From positions 1-37,259 of the forward strand of contig JABFRW010000078.1 of the NCBI GenBank assembly GCA_013140805.1: DNA of 37,259 nucleotides, read 5' to 3'. This stretch comes from Candidatus Eisenbacteria bacterium. GTDB taxonomy: Bacteria; Eisenbacteria; RBG-16-71-46. Shown one piece after another: positions 34,446 to 37,259 of this stretch (its first letter is position 1; each line of letters opens with the position of its first letter). A program made the position numbers and the translations under genes. The notes beneath the pieces are model-generated. The model was not told the DNA's origin. It ran no database searches and saw only the letters and a program-made list of their open reading frames with translations.

Positions 34446-35720
34446 TCATCGAATCGGTCTCACACCGGGAGCGGCGCTTGGATTGGCTCGGGTCGTGACG
34501 TCGAGCAACTGGGTCCAGCCGGTGGCCGTGAGCCACGAGCCGGTTTTCGAGCTGCCGTCACGCCGCACTTCGATCACCCGAAAGCGATACGGACGGTCGA
34601 TGCGCACCGCGACCGGAAAGCGCAGGCTCGAGGCATAGAGTTCGGGCGCTCCGCTTCGGAACACGGCTTCGAGCTTGAACGGGCTGCCCTGCACGGTCTG
34701 CGCTTCCACCTCCGCCCACTTCTCCGCGAGGTCGGGACGCAGCTCGTCGCGGAAGTCGAAGCAGTAGACGTCGAGTGCCGCGTAGCCGGGCGGCACCCGG
34801 TCGTTGAGATCGACGCGCCGGATCAGGTCGGGCCACCGCTTCGCATCGATGCCGATGCGAAGCGCACTGGCCTTGACCACCCTGCGCAGCATGCTGTCGG
34901 GTGCCGACTCGGTCGGCTGAGTCGGCTGAGTCGGCTGCGTCAGCTGCGTGAGCTGGGTTGGCGGCGCGGCACCACCCGCGAACCGCGCGCGCAGGGCACG
35001 CCCAAGCGTCCGCGAGTCGGAAATCGTGATGAGCGGTTCGTCGGGCGCCACGCCGTCGGCGACGAAGGCGTAGCCGAGGCTCGCGATCAGCTCGCCCGCT
35101 TCGATCGCACTGCGGAACACCTGCGCATCGAGCGAGTCGAGCGTCAGAGTGAACACGCGACTGGACCAGTAGGCGTCACCCGAGGCACTCGCGTGACCGC
35201 TCGAGCCTTCGAACCTCCCCCCGGGCAGCGCGTGCTCGGTGGTATCGCCGCCGGCACCGACCGAAGCGAACACCAGTGCGGCTTCGAGGCGCCGAATCGG
35301 AAGCGGGCGCAGCTCGGGACTCGCGGTGCCGGTGCGCAGGCTCTTCGCCACCTCGGCGAGTGCCTCGGCACTCGGAGCCGGCATCTCGACGCGGAAGCTG
35401 ATGACGCTTCGCATCAGCACCAGACCCCGATCCCGAGACGTCACGTTGCCGACATAGCGCGCATCGAGAAAATGAAAATCGGGCTGGCCGTCACGATCGG
35501 TCGCGATGCGCAGGTCCGAGGGCCCGTAATAGAAGAGGTCCGGGCGGCGCGAGTCGGAATAGACCAGCAGCCCGTGGATCGGCCGGGTGCTGCGAAGGTC
35601 GGGGAGCGCACGCGCGGGCGGCGCGAAGCCCGCAATCGAGAGCGCGAGGAGGCTCGCATGGAGCGCCCGTCGCGCTCGACGTGCCGTCCCGTCGAGGCGG
35701 GCGGCGAAGCGGGTGCTCAT
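34446..35720 (-). CDS. Exported divergent FYYxP-family protein (424 residues)
   Basis: A shorter, divergent member. The N-terminus is Arg-rich then hydrophobic (HASLLALSIAGFAPPARA), consistent with a signal peptide. The family signature is clear at FYYGP-x3-LRIATDRDGQPDFHFLD (63-87), and an ALRIGIDAK / RVDLNDRVPPGY region stands where relatives have VNLxDP. The WSFxGG motif is not found. A (TQP/TQL)5 run interrupts the middle of the protein. The ATG at 35720 overlaps the TGA of the preceding gene (ATGA); the longer frame to 35798 lies within that gene and was rejected. Function unknown. Confidence 0.8.
   Translation of the reverse strand: MSTRFAARLDGTARRARRALHASLLALSIAGFAPPARALPDLRSTRPIHGLLVYSDSRRPDLFYYGPSDLRIATDRDGQPDFHFLDARYVGNVTSRDRGLVLMRSVISFRVEMPAPSAEALAEVAKSLRTGTASPELRPLPIRRLEAALVFASVGAGGDTTEHALPGGRFEGSSGHASASGDAYWSSRVFTLTLDSLDAQVFRSAIEAGELIASLGYAFVADGVAPDEPLITISDSRTLGRALRARFAGGAAPPTQLTQLTQPTQPTQPTESAPDSMLRRVVKASALRIGIDAKRWPDLIRRVDLNDRVPPGYAALDVYCFDFRDELRPDLAEKWAEVEAQTVQGSPFKLEAVFRSGAPELYASSLRFPVAVRIDRPYRFRVIEVRRDGSSKTGSWLTATGWTQLLDVTTRANPSAAPGVRPIR
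34912..34956 (-). repeat. Five 9-bp tandem repeats encoding (TQP/TQL)5
   Basis: Five successive 9-bp units (GTCGGCTGA twice, GTCGGCTGC, GTCAGCTGC, GTGAGCTGG on the plus strand) encode TQLTQLTQPTQPTQP in the 424-residue protein. The repeat keeps the frame and lies in a predicted linker. Perfect neighbouring copies suggest recent slippage, so the copy number may vary between strains. Confidence 0.8.
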
Positions 35721-37259
35721 CGTGCGGGCAGACTCCCGAGCGAAGCCTCGAGCTGATGAAGGCCGATCGGAACGCGCAGACCAGCACTCGGAATCCACTC
35801 CTGCGCACCCTTGAGCGACTGGCCGTCTTTGAGCACCGCCGAGAGGCGGTAATAGAAGAGCGGTTGCGAATCGGACGCGGCACTCGCGTCACGTTCCTCG
35901 ATGAACAACGGGCCGACCGTGAACTCGGCACCGTCCCGAGTGAGAATCGTGGTTCGCACCCGCTCGGCGCGCGCCTCGGGGTCGAAGAAGCGCGAGCGCA
36001 CCTCGACCGAGAGTTCGTGCGCCGCGAGGTCCGCCAACGGCGTGAGGGTGTGAAAGGTGATCTGTGTGGAACCGTTGCGGGTCACCCCGCCGGTCAAAGC
36101 GCTCACGACCTGCTGGTCGCACGGCTTGCAGTTGCGGTCGACGGTGTAGTCGAGCCAGAAGCGCTGCACCTCGCCGTCGAGCCACGCCGGCACGCGCGCG
36201 GCATTCCAGTTGACGACACCGCCGGGCGCGATGCGCGTCTCACCGAGGCTCCAGCTGTGAACCACCGCCGGGCTGCCGGGGTGATGCCGCAGCGCATGCA
36301 GGTAGCGAAGCGTGATCGGGTAGGCGGTCTGATTCCGCCACGGTTCGCCGCGCCGCCACTCGAAGGCCCCGAACGTCTGGTCGTCGGCCAGCAGCATGCG
36401 CACGTCGACCTGGCGAGGTCCGAGCGCACCACCGGTCGGCTGAAACGTCACACTGCCACTCACTCCGATGTCCTGGAGCAGCGCTTCGAGGATGAAGTCG
36501 CGCGTGCGTTCGCTCGTCACCCACGCCACGTCGAGCTGACCGAGCACGTCCGAAAGCCCATGCACGGCGACCTTGTCGGCGGGGATCTCGTAGATGCCCA
36601 GACTGCTGGCGAACGACACCGCGACCGAGTCGATCGCGAGCGGCCGCAGCTCGGTGAACACGAGCCCGTGACGCTGCGCGTAGTCGCGCACGATGCCGGC
36701 CGCGACCCGCTCTTCGCGCGGACCGACGCTCGCGTCGAGTCGCGCCGCCATCATGACCTCGCCCGCCTGGCCCTGCGCGGCGCTCGAGTAGAGCTGCTTC
36801 AAGTCATAGCCGGCTTCGGGCGCCCAGCGCAGGTGGTAGGAGTTCGGCAGGTAGTAGAACACCCCGCTCGCAGCGGTCCGATCCTGATAGACGTCCGGCG
36901 ATACGTTCAGAATCCGGCTCAGGTCGAGGTTGATGTCCTCGGTCTTGACGCCCTCGCTGAACGGTCGAATCGCGCTTGCGCCCGGACCCTTCGCTCCCTT
37001 GTCGATCTCGGGCTGACCGAGCCCGAACTGAAACCGGTCGTACTTGCGGATCGCACTCGACTTCCCGAGGCCTGCGACTGCGGCCTGCGTCCTCGCGGCC
37101 ACCGCCGTGGTGGTGGACTGAGGTGCCGCGGTAGCGCCGCTCGTCACGGCGCGCATGCCGGTGATCGACCGTGCCGCGATCCGGCTCGTGGTGCCGGAAG
37201 CAGGCGGGGTCGCGGGCGGGGTCGCGGGCGGTGGTGCGGCGGTCGGCGGCGCACTCACG
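35717..37259 (-). CDS. Divergent FYYxP-family protein (5' end outside window)
   Basis: A partial gene, open to the right edge. At least 513 residues are present; a GTG near the edge is in frame but there is no signal peptide after it, so the true start is beyond the window. The visible N-terminus is Pro/Ala/Thr-rich (PATPPATPPA) and then Ala/Thr/Arg-rich, like a linker. The family signature is partial: VFYYLPNSYHLRW, followed by a region that aligns poorly with the others. A CxxC in RNCKPCDQQ and a late LFYYRLSAVLKDGQSL are notable. It ends by an ATGA overlap with the next gene. I assign it to the family from the FYYLP block and from context, with less certainty than the others. Confidence 0.72.
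   Translation of the reverse strand, partial: VSAPPTAAPPPATPPATPPASGTTSRIAARSITGMRAVTSGATAAPQSTTTAVAARTQAAVAGLGKSSAIRKYDRFQFGLGQPEIDKGAKGPGASAIRPFSEGVKTEDINLDLSRILNVSPDVYQDRTAASGVFYYLPNSYHLRWAPEAGYDLKQLYSSAAQGQAGEVMMAARLDASVGPREERVAAGIVRDYAQRHGLVFTELRPLAIDSVAVSFASSLGIYEIPADKVAVHGLSDVLGQLDVAWVTSERTRDFILEALLQDIGVSGSVTFQPTGGALGPRQVDVRMLLADDQTFGAFEWRRGEPWRNQTAYPITLRYLHALRHHPGSPAVVHSWSLGETRIAPGGVVNWNAARVPAWLDGEVQRFWLDYTVDRNCKPCDQQVVSALTGGVTRNGSTQITFHTLTPLADLAAHELSVEVRSRFFDPEARAERVRTTILTRDGAEFTVGPLFIEERDASAASDSQPLFYYRLSAVLKDGQSLKGAQEWIPSAGLRVPIGLHQLEASLGSLPAR

Larger units (their letters stand above)
18959..37259 (-). other. Nine-gene collinear cluster of exported proteins (probable operon)
   Basis: All nine genes run on the minus strand with junctions, in transcription order, of -4, 22, -4, 13, -4, 26, 43 and 13 bp. 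Negative values are ATGA, GTGA and ATGA overlaps. Every complete gene starts with an export signal, and no cytoplasmic enzyme, regulator or mobile gene interrupts the run. The promoter is outside the window. The only internal transcription signal I see is the hairpin at 25318-25342. Confidence 0.8.

Noticed and set aside
35717-37259. The possibility that the paralogue cluster is an extracellular contractile injection system or a type VI or IX secretion locus
   Set aside because: I found no sheath, tube, baseplate, AAA+ ATPase, or Por/Gld/Spr-type core gene among the nine genes. The resemblance is only that many exported proteins are clustered.

Overview
The window is very GC-rich chromosomal DNA, densely coded on both strands, from a Gram-negative bacterium. 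There are lipoprotein and Sec signals, an outer-membrane beta-barrel, and an RND efflux pump. The C-terminal domain of the HAF-repeat protein looks like the FlgD-type Ig or sorting domains that are common in Candidatus Eisenbacteria and other FCB-group bacteria. An ECF sigma factor sits next to a Ser/Thr kinase with TPRs, a pairing familiar from Gemmatimonadota, Acidobacteriota, Planctomycetota and Eisenbacteria. An Eisenbacteria or Gemmatimonadota-like origin is my inference, not proven. I saw no rRNA, tRNA, CRISPR array, transposase or phage gene.

Left half (1-18948) is ordinary mixed gene content. It holds the 3' part of an alkaline phosphatase, a secreted beta-lactamase-fold serine hydrolase, an 893-residue cytoplasmic coiled-coil protein, a DUF2079-type polytopic membrane protein, and a secreted HAF-repeat protein. 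Next come a two-gene RND efflux unit (adaptor lipoprotein and inner-membrane pump), an ECF sigma factor followed by a Ser/Thr kinase-TPR protein, a small unrecognised protein, and an ATP/ADP-translocase-like membrane protein with a HEAT-like tail. Convergent gene ends carry hairpins at 5188-5218 and 13033-13053. A plausible promoter precedes the translocase-like gene.

Right half (18959-37259) is one uninterrupted run of nine genes on the minus strand, entering the window from its right edge. In transcription order these are: six members of an unrecognised exported family (35717-37259, 34446-35720, 32609-34423, 30858-32612, 28922-30844, 26715-28925), a secreted helical coiled-coil protein (25342-26688), a large secreted protein with a TIM-barrel glycoside-hydrolase-like head and several CARDB/Ig-like domains (21825-25298), and an outer-membrane beta-barrel with an Ig/FN3-like N-terminus (18959-21811). 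Every complete member begins with an export signal.

The six paralogues form three coupled pairs: stop and start overlap by 4 nt (ATGA or GTGA) inside each pair, with 13-22 bp between pairs. In the two best-conserved pairs the first genes resemble each other and the second genes resemble each other. This B-A-B-A pattern points to duplication of a two-gene module, probably encoding partner proteins. A hairpin with a T5 tract at 25318-25342 could attenuate transcription between the coiled-coil gene and the CARDB gene. I know no described system with this composition. The simplest reading is a cell-surface or extracellular assembly anchored by the terminal beta-barrel, and it is the main discovery candidate here.
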